A program made the translations under genes and the position numbers. A stretch of 64,000 nt of DNA, taken from the NCBI GenBank assembly GCA_036362985.1, contig JAYGXS010000003.1, positions 47,853,422 through 47,917,421 on the forward strand, in the 5' to 3' direction. Position 1 is the first letter of the stretch. Each line of letters opens with the position of its first letter. Origin of the DNA: Ligula intestinalis. Taxonomy: Eukaryota > Platyhelminthes > Cestoda > Diphyllobothriidea > Diphyllobothriidae. Under the pieces are notes generated by a model that was not told the origin of the DNA, ran no database searches, and saw only the letters and a list, made by a program, of their open reading frames with translations. Shown piece after piece: positions 38,501 through 50,616 of this stretch.

Positions 38501-39387
38501 GACTTTTTAACTTTTCTCTTATTGGCGATTATTTGAATATCAGTTTTTATACAAAATTCATCACTGTTTTCTTAACAGTTGACGCGTCAATAATTTAACT
38601 CCTGAAAATTTGAAAAAGTTTTACTAAAACTCAAATATCCTTTTAGGGAGAGATTTTTGGCTTCGAAATGGCAAACAGCAAACTGGTAAATTGGAAGCCA
38701 CATCAAAATTTCACCAGGTGTATTAGGAATATTCCCCGCTAACCTTATGATAAAAAGTAGTTTTCATAAGTTGAGCATAAAATGTTCACGCAGATAAATC
38801 TGATATTTTATGCCTCTGCCCGCAGTAGAGTTCTCTCTAAGCATGGAAGTTAAATTTTAATTTGACGAGTAAACATTTCCGATACAGGCAGGCTTTTACA
38901 TCACCATTTGTTATATTTCTGCTACTCATGTCTCTGATGACGAATCCGCGATGGATATCGAAACGTCAGGTGAATAAACATATTGTCCCAGCGATCGAGT
39001 ATTCTTCTTCTTCTCAATTTCAAACTATATTACGCCATTTAGAAACATTAACTTCACTAAAAATGTATAATTAAAATATTCCTTACATTGATTTTAATCT
39101 ACATGTAACCAATGTAAGTCGAATGATTTACGTCCTTTATAATCGAAAAGGTGTCACCTGCTGGTATAGGTGACCATTCAAGTGTATTTCATATCTTCAT
39201 AAAAACCCATTAGCAGATTCTTTGGCAACTTCCTTATTCCTAAACTAGAGTTTAATCACTTAAGATCTATAATTTTGCGAGTGGGAGATATTCACATATC
39301 CATTTTCTTTATAAAAAAATACTGAGCAATTAATCGAAACTCTCCACCTGCAAACATTTCTTAATTTTTGATTTTCATCATTTTTAG
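35581..39387 (+). other. Intron 6
   Basis: 3.8 kb, GT-AG, AT-rich. Short frames only; nothing recognisable. Confidence 0.65.
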
Positions 39388-39549
39388 ACAAACTACCTAC
39401 TGATTTTGGACACACTTCACTTGCTAGCAGTCGGAATTGCCAGGATAATTTCGACCACATCCCTACCCCTTGATCCTCCCATGGACTTAGCCTGTGATGC
39501 GGACACCGCTTGGATTCTAGGACCGAAACTTGTGCAAACAATGAAATCG
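39388..39549 (+). CDS. Glutamate receptor exon 7: amino-terminal domain (residues 314-367)
   Basis: Acceptor CATTTTTAG, donor TCG|GTGAGT, phase 0 on both sides. LLILDTLHLLAVGIARII matches the 'A..YDAV..FA..L' helix; the CDADTAW segment matches the conserved 'C....W..G..L...M' block before the last part of the domain. Confidence 0.93.
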
Positions 39550-40374
39550 GTGAGTTCATTTTAAAACTCTCCAAAACAATTCTGTAGCGGAATGATTTGA
39601 TTAACAATATGTTCATCTATCATGTTAGTTCTTTTTAGTGTCGACACAGTCAGCCATAAAACTAATTGTACCAGGTTTTTTGGAGAAATTTACGTGTTTA
39701 AACGGCTTTTGGTTTAAAATTTTGACATCCATCCACGAGTTATTTACAAATTTATGCATTCAGATAGGCTAGGGTATTATCTACCTTGAATGTGAACTTT
39801 TAACGAATTATAAATAATTAAGCAGACGTACACTTTTGATTTTTCATCATCAGCATTTACGGTAATCTCAGAAAGGGTGAAATAACGAAACTTTTAAACT
39901 GCTAACAAACAGTAAGCATGGGGAAAGAGCGAAGGGCGTTCTATCCTTGACCACAATCCCTGACATCTGAATGCTCACATATCTCTATCGCATACTTATT
40001 GTGAATTGGCCCTTTACTCTTCCCTGCCTTATATTAGCGTACGGGCCTAATGATTAATAATAGAAAGCGTATCTTTAACAAACTTATCTTCGTAAATGCT
40101 CACAGTTGTCACCAAAACCATGAAATTTGATAACTTTGTATAAATTTGATCATTACTCGAATACCAGTGTGAATGCATTTAGGAAGATTACTAAAAAATT
40201 ATCATCAAGCATATTAAGTACAGATCTGCGAGTGCTGCAAGCAAATTTCCTAAATTTGTAAATGTTTGATTATTTCTCCCATACCATCGGAATCACATTA
40301 ACGAAAACTTTTAGATAATGATGAGCAACATCAGGCATATTAAGTACTTAAAAGAACTTAAAAAAGTACCTAGT

Positions 40375-42060
40375 GTTTGTTAAGATAAAGAAAATTTTCT
40401 TGATAATTCCCTTCTTGTGGAGACGTCAAAAATAGCTATAAATTATAATAATAAATTTGAATAGTTTTTTAAGTATAACACATAAAGCAACCGCTTTCTT
40501 TATACAAAAAAAGACTTGCATTTAGTCAAAATATTTTGTTTATTTGAGAATGATTACATTAGTTGCTATTGAATATCTTTGAATGAATTTCCTGTTAGTT
40601 TGGAAAATATTTTCTGTGTTCATTGATCAATTTACTAATTCTCCGTTTTTTTGACGTTTAAATCAAACCCTTTAAAATTATTCATAACTAAACAATTTTT
40701 CCGCTAAGCTACAAACACCCGCTTCACGCAATGAGTTTAATCACACTTGGATCGATAGTACCCGCTCAACGTTTTGCTGCTTGGGCAATCAATTTGCTCC
40801 TGCATTGGTGGATTCCATATGAGCGAAAAGTTGAGCGGGTAATATCGATCCAAGTGTGATTAAACTCATGGAGTGAAGCGGGCGTTTGTAGCTTAGCGGT
40901 AGAGCATTAGTCTCCGGCAAAGGCTTTTTCTGATGCGCGGGATAAACAGCTTTTGTTGAAAAAACGAGCTTTTGGATATAATTTCCTATGGAAATGGCCA
41001 TTTTGGTCAAATGTCGAAATGCTTCAAAACAGCAAACCACATTTTCCAGCATACAACATGTCCGCATATTGTTATTCCTAAGATTAGTAGAAAAAGTTTC
41101 CATAATAGGTTACCTCTTTAAAAATTGCCTTCGTTGGATATTAAGCTGAAGAACTTCTGCGTATATTTACTTCTTTAAAGGAAATGTCACAGTTTAAATG
41201 GAGATTTGTGACAATTTTATTAATTTACCTGAAGAAAAACGATTAAATGTGAATGACGAGGAAAGAATATATAGCGTTTTCTTTATAACGGATTTTTTTT
41301 CACTTGAGAGGATTTATTATTAGATCCGTACTAAACGTTTAAATGCAAAAACAGGCCATGTGTCTGACCATTTTTTGAAATAATTATTATTCTTCTGTCT
41401 GTTTTGTTTCTAAATAACGCTTAAGCGGAACCTATTGTTTACAAAAAACTATTTTTCTTCATGACTTACATTAAATAAGCTTTTCTATTTGCTGTCTGCA
41501 AAGTTACATGTAAAAACTTTGTGTGCGCGTACCACAAGCTGTGCAGTAAAAGTAAATGTTTTAAAGAGAATTTTTTCGTTCTTCATTTTTTGCAAAACAA
41601 CTTAACAGAATAGTTATATATAAATTATATATATTGCTGCTTGTTTCTGAAAAAAATGCGATTTCTTAAACTTCGCGTTCGTTTCATTTGATCAAATTCG
41701 CACAAAATTTTCCAGTACTGGAAGGGATTATTATTCCCTCTTCTTTACTAATTATGGAATTATTCCACAGCACAATGTATATCAGAAGAAAGTTTTGTCC
41801 TGTCTGTCCTTATAGCATGCGGAATCCTTTTTATATAATCATACTCGTGATTAAGCAAAAATGAGAGCCTTTTTGCCCCCAATAACTTTAAATGAGAGGA
41901 CCGTTTTCCAAACTAAAGCTCTTCTTATTATTAAATCCATTCAGTTTATCACAATAACCTATCCAGATATACGCTTAATTATGCGGTTTAATTTTGATCT
42001 GAATTTTGTTTGCAGGATGTGCAGAATTTTATTTACAAGAACTATAGGATTAACTAGGTT
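40375..42060 (+). repeat. AT-rich dispersed repeat, copy 1 (interrupted by an insertion)
   Basis: Matches copy 2 (42065-43415) in the same order along most of its length: the ATTTTCTTGATAAT block (40391 and 42079), the CTTCAAAACAGCAAA/CCTCAAAACAGCAAA block, AACTTCTGCGTATATT (41151 and 42591) and TTATTCTTCTGTCTGTT (41388 and 42825). Sequence at about 40690-40960 is absent from copy 2. No coding capacity is seen; boundaries are approximate. Confidence 0.65.
40690..40965 (+). mobile_element. Palindromic tRNA-like insertion
   Basis: Two 70-base arms, 40701-40770 and 40830-40899, are reverse complements with about four mismatches, around a 59-base spacer. The right arm runs on into a tRNA-like sequence (TAGCTTAGCGGTAGAGC resembles an A-box D-arm at about 40889-40905) followed by a decayed remainder. 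The arm sequence, with GTTGAGCGGGTA and ATCGATCC, recurs before the tRNA-like repeat at 59.44 kb. Absence from copy 2 of the host repeat indicates a later insertion. Confidence 0.6.
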
Positions 42061-42064
42061 TTGG

Positions 42065-43415
42065 TTAATAAAACTAAAATTTTCTTGATAATCTCGTGGT
42101 TTTTTAGACGTAAAGAAGAGCTATAAATAAGAACAATAAAGTAAGATATTGTGTTTAATTGAAAACTTTGAGCAAGCACTTTCTATATAAAGAAAGAACT
42201 TTTCTTAAGTCGAAGTATATTCTGTAAACTTTACTCTTACTGAATAAGTATCAATTAAATGTCATCAAACAAAAGTGCGTCATGAGTTTCCTTGCTTTTA
42301 CTGTCTTCATTGATAAATTTGTAAATTCTGCATCCGTTCAACGTTTACGACAAATTCTTTTAAAAAGATAGATGTTAGGAGCATTTACTGAAATAAGGTC
42401 TTTTTCAATATTAGTTTTAATGAAAATGGCAATGTTTTTGATGCACAGAAATGCCTCAAAACAGCAAAAAACATTGTCCGGGGTAAATGTTGTCCGCAGC
42501 TTAGTTGTGAAACTACTATTTCTAAAATAAAAAAACTTTAAATAATAGATAACCTCTTAGAAAATGCTTTGATTAGATATTCAACAAACGAACTTCTGCG
42601 TATATTAACTTTTACAAACGTAATATCACAATGAAATTTGCGAATTTGGCGAATTTATGTAAGTTTTCGTGAAGATGAACTATTCAATTTCACTGGAGAT
42701 GAAAGAACTTTCTATTCTCTTTAAAATGGATTATTTTTAGCATAAGTGGATTAATTCACTTTCTGATATAATTATGCTTATTTAGAAAATTGGCCATATA
42801 CATTGCCATCTTTTGTAAAACTTATTATTCTTCTGTCTGTTCCATTTCTAAAAAACGCAAAACGTGAACGCAAAGTACAACGAAGACAATATTTCTTTAC
42901 GACTTAAATTCAATTAGACCTTTTTTGTCTTAAATTTGCAGTAGCATGTTGGATATTTTGTTTTGTTTCAAGGTCAAAAAGCGAATTATTTTTGCATTCA
43001 AACAAACGCTTCTTTTACGGCATTTTGTGCAAAAAAACATCGCAGGATATCTTAACATAATTTCTTGAATAAAAATCTACAATGCTAATGCAAAAAATGT
43101 GATTCATTTCACTTGGCTTCATTTGAATCTGAACAATTTTTACAAGCTTTTGCAGTTCGCGAAGGGATATCTTTTATACCTATTTCACTTATTTTGGCGT
43201 ACCTTCTTAGTATTATCAACATTAACGTGCAGTTTAGTTCTCTCTTTCATCGAAGCATAGGAAATTCCTCCGATTTGAGACTTTTCCCGATTTCCCCAAA
43301 ATTAATGGCCAATTACAATTAAACTAAGTAAAAGGCTTTTGCAGAATTCAATAAACTGAATGAATAAAAATAGTGTCACTAAATATACGCTTAATTGCCA
43401 GGTCAAATTTCAAAA
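42065..43415 (+). repeat. AT-rich dispersed repeat, copy 2
   Basis: Direct, diverged copy of 40375-42060 without the palindromic insertion. Divergence is high, so the duplication is old. An inverted copy of part of it lies at 7350-7835. Confidence 0.6.
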
Positions 43416-44013
43416 TGAACGTTGCATGGTCATTGGTGACTACTGTACATTAGTGTCATTGCTGAATACTTAAGAGCGGGGAAAAGTGAACTTATAACTC
43501 TTGCTGTCTTCCGGGTATTTAATAAAAGACCGTGTTTGAAATTTTTTTGATTGTTCATTAAAAAGCGCGTGGTTGAGTATGGCTTTGCAAAAAACACTTT
43601 GGAGAAGAAGCATATGCTCAAGAGTGCCATAATACCCTGCTCTTGCCTTTTAAATCTCCAGTTTGGGTTTATATATCACAAAGACTTCAAAGAAAAGAAC
43701 AGTTATTTCCAAGCATCTTCTCATTTTTACAAACAAATTAGATTCCCGGTGATTGAAGACAAATGCCAGGCCGGTATTCGGTTGGTACATTCGCACGCTT
43801 CAATTTTTATTTTATCAGATTTTTCATAACAACGACTAGATTTTAAAGCAGCCACAAGTTGATCATGTTTATTCGTGAAATTCAGTCGCAAATAATGTCC
43901 ACGATCATTTTTGTGTGATAATTGATAAAACGCTGCAAACAATGCTTTCATCATCATTTATTGAAGGGAAAAAATGTTAAGCGGCATTTATGTTTGTTTT
44001 ATGATCTCTCTAG

Positions 44014-44127
44014 GGATACCCAGAAGTTCCTGCTGGTTTCACTGGCCGAATGGAGTTCAACGAACTTGGACGCCGGCAAAATATGAACATAACAGTCTGG
44101 GAAATTGACAAGGACGGATTTAGTGAG
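44014..44127 (+). CDS. Glutamate receptor exon 8: end of amino-terminal domain (residues 368-405)
   Basis: Acceptor CTCTCTAG, donor GAG|GTGATT, phase 0 on both sides. GFTGRMEFNELGRRQN is the conserved 'GLTG.I.FN..G.R' motif that closes the amino-terminal domain. Confidence 0.95.
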
Positions 44128-44467
44128 GTGATTGAAATTTCTATAGACCTCTCTAATCCTCTGAGCAAATATGCATTACTGTAAGTTAAGGCTTGCCTTG
44201 CAGAGGGAGTCTAGATTCCACGAACGAAGTGGAAAGTGGAAGCGATTTATTCTACATGTATTTGACCAGTGACTTCTTTTTAATGCAATGTTGGAAGGGG
44301 CTAAAAAATAGCACACTTTTGGTGATAAAATTCTGGATGCAAATTATCACGCCCAAAAATCGCTTTTCCTAAAACATTCTAGGCTAGTAAAACTATGTGC
44401 AAACTAAGGTTCACTTAGTTCAACGAATTTTGACTGTCATTAAATGGGTACGTGGACTACATTTTAG
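44128..44467 (+). other. Intron 8
   Basis: 340 bases, GT-AG, nothing recognisable. Confidence 0.7.
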
Positions 44468-44581
44468 TTTGGATACTACAATGAAAGGGATGACCTCGTT
44501 GTCACCAAAAAGTTTGCAATGACCCAAGCGCAAATTCAAAAGGAACTTAAGGGGCAGACGCTGCGTGTTACAACAATCGAA
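44468..44581 (+). CDS. Glutamate receptor exon 9: linker into the ligand-binding domain (residues 406-443)
   Basis: Acceptor CATTTTAG, donor GAA|GTAAGT, phase 0 on both sides. FGYYN matches the 'IG.W' end of the amino-terminal domain and KGQTLRVTTIE is the first S1 strand. Confidence 0.95.
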
Positions 44582-46949
44582 GTAAGTAAACAATTTGTTC
44601 CTCCAGCTTCCAGTTATCTTGTTTTTTCAACAAATTTACAGTGGATCTTCGTTTTTTTAAACTTAAACTCATACAGTTGACTTCGGTTCTTTGGAAGTAA
44701 TCGTAAGACAACTAAACCTGATGATGGCTTGGAAAGGTCTTCCCACAAGATGTCGACTGCTTCAACCAAGTTAACTTCTCAGAGTGCTTTCTAATTTGTG
44801 TGCTGTCAGTACAGACAGCAGAATGTCATTCTTTTGCTTAATTAATATCTCCAAGATGATTATTACAACCCCTGGATGTTCTTTGTCTTCATGTCTTTAG
44901 ACTATCGACCTCCCTTTGAGCGTCGTACATTCCTCGCTCAGCTTAAAATGATCATTTTTTTAATTTTTTACCTAGCAAAGACTCACTGGAAAAGACGGCC
45001 TCATTGCTCGTGAAGTCTATAGGCAAAAAATGTTGCAGACAGTGGCAGTCCGGAAAAAAAATAATAATGTATGATTGAATCCATGAGCGTCACCCTGGAC
45101 GTCAATTGTTGGTTCAAAGGACAGTGATTGACGCTAGACTGTGATTGCTAGTGTTGCATGAAAACAGTCACTAAGTCAGGTTCTTGACTTGTTCGGAAAC
45201 ATTTCCTCATATTACCGCAATTAAAATAGGCATTACATATCCAGAAGAAAAAAGCGTTTTCTATTTCTAGCACGTAACAGTTGGTGTGCTTCTCCAGTCC
45301 TAGGATATTATTTAACGGCTAAAGTAAGAACGGAGTCAAACTCCACCGAGAGTGCTTAAAGCACTTAAAATGGCATGGCATCACACCGCTTCAAAAAAGG
45401 CCACAGCGTTCTAATCACTTCAGTCAGTCCGGGCCTTTTACCCACACAAATGACCTGCTGATACGATCTGCTCCACAGTTATAAACCCATCGGTTTTTTG
45501 AATAACTTTCTGACAATTTTGAACAGATTTTCCCGTTATTTTGCATTTGAACGTAAGAGACGATAAGTTGTATCGCAAACGACGTTTTATCACTAACTAC
45601 ATTACTTTAAAATCAACTAATAATTATGGTGCAACTAAATAATTGTCGCACAATTGTAAGGCCACCTAATGTATCCGTATTTCAGCGCAACTGAACGGGG
45701 AATGTGATGTTTTTCGAATGCTGTCATCCGCTTATCCTGAAAAGGTTGTCAGTTCAGTCCGAAAGGTAGGCCACAAGTAGGTATGTAGGATTAAAAAAAC
45801 GACGTTTTCCGACAAGCGGCGAAAGTTTTCTATTTTACCTACAATACAAAACATACATTCTGAACAAGGCAAGATTTCGGCTTTACTTGCTAGGATTGTT
45901 AACTAAAAAGGTATGCAAAATCGTGATAAATCGGCGCGTGGCAGCTTCTGCAGCTCAACAGAAGGGACAAAGAACTGTACGCCTCAGGCGAAAAGAACAG
46001 TTCGCGTGAGAAATCAACTAAAAGTAGTAGATAACGCTCTGTTAAGTGAAATTTAGCGTTGACATTTCCCATGACTCATAAAATGTTCATCGCTGTTCTT
46101 TTATTGAACGAATTACCACAAGGAGGAACGACCGATGATCATATTCATTGTACAGAATGATAGCATGAGGTAACTTTCCTCATTTTAAAGTAGTTTACTT
46201 AGGATGATCCGGCCAGTTGGAGCCTATACTAGTATGATCGATGCAAGGAACGTGATATAAACTGCAAACAGATTTGGGGATTTGACACTATGGTAGTCAG
46301 GGTAACCCCTCCTGCCCGAAAGAGATTAAAAGGGGTGTTAAACATGTGAAGCCGAATGTTCAGTCATACATTCAGACATTGTACATTTATGTGCCTTCTG
46401 AGAGGTACCGCGGTGGAAGTGTTGTGTTCCAACAAGATACTTGTATTGTAAATCCAACCAAGTGAACAGCTAAGACGCAGTCAACCAACCTGGCCATCAA
46501 CGAGTCCCAAACCTAACCCACTTGATGATCTTAGGGACTTCTATCCAAGCATAAACATAGCAACATTAAAAGGTACTAGGATATTCAGAAAACGCGAAAT
46601 TCTTTCAAAATCATCGCAACGTCTCCAGCGTGGTCATCTGTGAGTCAGCCACAGAGGGATGATTTATCAGAGCTGATTGGAATAAGCAAACCTTGGTACG
46701 TGCTCACGTGCTAGCAGTTGTGGCAGGCGAAAGTTTCAGCATCGCATTCGGAATTGGGCCTCTAAGAGAATGAGGGAAGGAATACAAATTGGTTGAGGAA
46801 CATGTGCTTGCCGCGAGAACTGGGGGCACACGGGTGCTCTCACCGCACGGATCAGAACCTTTTTGAGGTAGTTGGGATTGCTACAGAGAACCTTTCACTT
46901 CGACACGTAATTGGGTGCGGTTCCCTTGCCTTTCTTCATTATTGACTAG

Positions 46950-47400
46950 GGCCGGTTGGTACACGCTCACCGATCGGCCAGGGAACCCGTTCTGCCTTCG
47001 GTTCACTCTCGAGCTTTGCTAATAGCCGCGCTGTAGTTAGTAGTGCAGGCAGCCTTAAGTTGCCGGCAAGGGCAAAGGAGACTGGAACGACCATTTCTGG
47101 CTCATTAGCCTTCATCAGCTAGCCCTGCCCAATCGTGGACGGCGCAGCACTCAAAGCTCGAATCCGTGACCTGTTGATCAGAAAACCGAAGTTTTCACCA
47201 CTGAGCCACGTGCTTGTTGTCCTGCTAGTTCAGATCGAAATCTTGGCATTCGTTGATGAACGCTCACTGATCGCTTACGGAACTCACTCGGTCAGTGGTT
47301 TAATTGTTAAAGTGTAAGACTTCTGATTAACCGGTCCTGGGTTCGAGGCTCGGTTGGTGCACCACCTGGATTCGGGTACGACTGGCTGATGAATGTAAAT
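46950..47400 (-). repeat. tRNA-derived SINE-like repeat dimer
   Basis: Two units start at 46963 and 47261 (CGCTCAC), about 298 bases apart. Read on the minus strand, a tRNA-like head at about 47140-47215 has an A-box-like TGGCTCAGTGG and a B-box-like GATTCGAGC. A plus-strand tRNA-like piece at about 47300-47375 has GGTTCGAGGCTC. Between head and tail, the minus strand shows CTGATGA, a GGCT/AGCC hairpin and GAAA in sequence (47118-47094). Confidence 0.6.
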
Positions 47401-47747
47401 GAGCGAGAAAGGGCTATTTCATCCTCCCTTGGCTTTACCAGCAATGTTTATCTGACTGCCATACATTGTTTCTTCATTCTGACCGCTTGTCTGCGGCGAC
47501 AGAGTAATGCGTTCCCCGATTGACTGCATGGTCTTTGTACTTTTAGTGTTTATAGTGATCTTGTCAATAAATAACAAATCATTTATATCAGGGTTTGACG
47601 TGACCAAACAAACAAGCTCATATCACGTTCGGACCTTTGTACACTTCTGACGTAGTATTTAGGTCCATTTCGGTTGAACCCTTCTCTGTTAGTTCCGGTT
47701 TTGGTACTAGGAAAGTCGTTTTTAATCATTGACGTCCTGCAGTTAGC

Positions 47748-47936
47748 GTGGGTACCAACATTATGAAGCAGCAACACTTACTGCATACTGGCGTAGTCTA
47801 TCGAATTCCATGCCACCATTCTCCTTGTCAGAAGATGCAGCTTACGAATACTGGAGAACAAACGCACCGTTCGGAGAGGTTACTCCCTCCGTCAATACGC
47901 ACCCTGGGAGACTTCCATGGTAGCGCGGACCCATAA
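47748..47936 (+). pseudogene. Penelope-like GIY-YIG endonuclease remnant
   Basis: TGVVYRIPCHHSPCQ, then TNTGEQTHRSER, resembles the start of Penelope endonucleases ('GVVY.IPC..C...Y.GET.R.L..R'). It has lost the central Tyr and the rest of the domain, so it is a decayed scrap and of a different lineage from the one at 1.4-2.0 kb. Confidence 0.5.
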
Positions 47937-48439
47937 TAAGACAGAAATAGTTGATAGTGGCCGAATTCTCTCGCATTATATCCATAAACAAGCAAACTGG
48001 TACACCCACTGCTATTGTACGTTACTCTTAGACCGTTAAATGGCATGGTCCACTTCTCAGCCAAGAGCACTTGCGGTACCCGCCGACAGTTCGACCTAAG
48101 CGAACGAACTTCAGCATCTATCGTGTATCCCTCGGAGTAGACACAACACCGGTGACTTGTTCGTGAAGTAGCTCAAAGCGAGCCAAACATACACCCCATC
48201 TACTTAAATGCCTCACTCCTCACCATATTTGACTCGATGATAAGATTAAGCGTGCTCTACACTGGCATAGTAGCTAACAAAACTAAAAAGCTTATATACG
48301 TGGGACAGGCACTACTCTTGCCTCCACAAGGCCTGACGTTCATGAGGAGGGCAGATTGGCTCACACATCAGTTGGAGGGCAACAAAGGCCACACCAGTAG
48401 AGAGCTATTGACGCTTGGCATTCCACTCCTTCCAAAATT

Positions 48440-49640
48440 ACTCTATAAATAGCGATTTATCCCACCAGTTGGCAAGCTTTCAAGCTGCGACTCTAAGCGT
48501 GTAGAGCTTGACTCCAACTTGTCACGTCTATTATACTGGGGAATACGGGGATGTGTCGTGAGGATGGACTCCCCAATGTTGACTTAACTCTCTCTTTGCT
48601 TTTCCATGCACTGATCAAGCTTGCTAGCCACCTGGTGCTGGGTTTGGGCGTAATGCCTGGAGCAGCCTTCTCCTGGGCATGCCACCAAAGAAAGAAGAAC
48701 CGTTGCGGTAACCAACAGCATATCCTCAGATGCCACTGCATGCTAATGAGCGGCTATAGATGCGGATTTGATACCAACGTGGTAAAATACGGAAGGGGTC
48801 ATTGAGTCTGAGTCCCACCAATTTGTAGTCTTCCCAGTCCCGACTTTTAGCGTTTCTTGAAGGATGTAAGCGCATCCAGTTTGTCCGTGGTGAGGAAGTG
48901 CCGTGGGCATGACTCCTAGAGATTCGACCTCACGCCTTCTCTCCCCCCCCCCCCCCCCCCCCCTCTGCACCAGGGCACTGCCAAAGCCTGTCAGCCAGCT
49001 GGAACTGGGAGTGAACTTAGTAACTGGTTGGGTGTGAATCCTACTCCCGGACATGCTACCTGTGTGAAAGGAAGTGTGGACTCGCGTGGGCTCTTATTGA
49101 TCAATCGGTTGAAAGATAGAGTTGGACAAATTGAGGGTAAAGTCGGGCGCGAAATAGTTAACAAAAATATCTACCCCATCTACGCGGGCCACACATAACC
49201 TGGTTCACGCATGATGGGCCATTTTTTCACAGAAACACGGTAGGAAGTAGCTCGGATCCCATCTGAGTAGGAATGCCATAGGAACCACATCAAGAAAGAC
49301 CTATCACAGCTTGGCTCTCTACACCGAGGGAGCTAAGTTGTACTGTCAGTTGGCAGCTATCCAGGTCACAGGTTTAGCGCGTCGTGATTGTTTCAGACCC
49401 CGTCGGTTTATTTATACTGAGGAATATGCTGAGATATCGTGGAGCGCGAATTCTCAGAGTCGACCTTACTCCTTCATACTTCCCTCTTCCATGCCCCAGT
49501 TGACTGTCTGATCCTGTCAACCAACTGGGAATTAGATTGGGTGCAGTGGCTGGCTCAGTCCTGAAACCTAGTACGAATGGAAGCAAATATACGAGCCCTA
49601 GGTTTTTATTACAAATAAGATAAAAGCGCAATCACAGGGA
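48440..49640. repeat. Cluster of copies of an unknown GC-richer repeat
   Basis: Similar words recur in the same order at about 48530-48660, 48900-49040 and 49410-49560: a TTATACTGNGGAATA block, a pyrimidine-rich stretch and a run like CAGCTGGAACTGGGAGTGAA / CAACTGGGAATTAGATTGGG followed by TGGTTGGGTG / GCAGTGGCTGG. The pyrimidine stretch of the middle copy has become a run of 21 C at 48943-48963. I cannot name the family. Confidence 0.45.
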
Positions 49641-50391
49641 CAGGTGTTGTAGTAGTCTGAGCTTTCTGATGTGTAGAGGAGGGCATCTTCAGAGACACTG
49701 AAAGTACAGCAAGAATTGGTGTGTTGTGAAGTCCATCCACGAGAAAATTTGTAGGGATGCGAAAGGGAGTAGCCTTGAAACCTATCCTTAGGTATGCAAC
49801 TAAACCCCCCAATAATTGACTAGCGAGAAAAAACGTGCGCTGCGGACGTGTCAGATCCCAGCCGGCACAACTTTTTTTCAGTGACAAATGCTATGGGAGG
49901 AACTGTGATCTGGATAGCTTGAATCTAGTGCGGACACGGATATAGTCTTTCATCCGTTTCTTTCTTTCAGCACTATCGCAAAGCCAAATTTATTAGTTTT
50001 TTCTGCACTCTTACTGTTGATTAAATTTGATTGCCGTACTATTCGAAGGCCCAGACAGATAAAACTCGTTTTTAACGATTGCAGGTTGTTCATTCATGTT
50101 CATGTTGTTCATTAGGACTCGAATGGTGATCTCTACTTAGAAGAATAAATACAAAGAAAATTATTGGTTTTATTTGAATATAGAAAACTGTTTATCTCGA
50201 TACCAAACTCTGGCTCTATATTATCATAGCAGACGGTGAGCTTTTTGATGTATGTTTAGTTTTGCCAAAAGACAACTGAGATGGGTTGATTTGGGTGGCT
50301 TTTGGAAGTAAATATGACTAAAGTGCACTCTTGTCTTCTTTGCTGGTTATGCGCTTCAGGTTAACTGCGTATTCTCCACTTTTTGTAACAG

Positions 50392-50616
50392 GACAAACCG
50401 TTTGTGATGTACAAGGGTCCACTCTCGGCTACCGGTGAGAAGTCAATAGACCCAAAGGATTGGCATGGCTTTTGCATAGATCTCCTCAACGAATGCGCTG
50501 CAGCCCTTCAATTCAACTACACTGTCCACCCAGTTGCCGACGGTACCTACGGCAGTGCCACAATAATTAATGGTATCGAGGTCTGGGATGGCATAATTGG
50601 AGAGCTTCAGTTTAAG
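50392..50616 (+). CDS. Glutamate receptor exon 10: S1 ligand-binding half (residues 444-518)
   Basis: Acceptor TTTTGTAACAG, donor AAG|GTGAGG, phase 0 on both sides. DKPFVMYK replaces the usual 'E.PYVM' (Phe447 in the agonist-capping Tyr position). GFCIDLLNECAAALQFNY, DGTYGSA and WDGIIGEL follow the family pattern exactly. Confidence 0.97.

Larger units (their letters stand above)
39550..44013 (+). other. Intron 7, 4.5 kb, largely a duplicated AT-rich repeat
   Basis: Holds a small tandem duplication near 40130-40350, then two direct copies of the AT-rich dispersed repeat (40375-42060 and 42065-43415). The first copy carries an inserted palindromic tRNA-like element. Confidence 0.6.
44582..50391 (+). 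other. Intron 9, 5.8 kb, repeat-rich
   Basis: The largest intron. Holds a tRNA-derived SINE-like dimer (46950-47400), a Penelope endonuclease scrap (47748-47936) and a cluster of an unknown repeat (48440-49640) with a C-run. The rest is unassigned. Confidence 0.6.
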
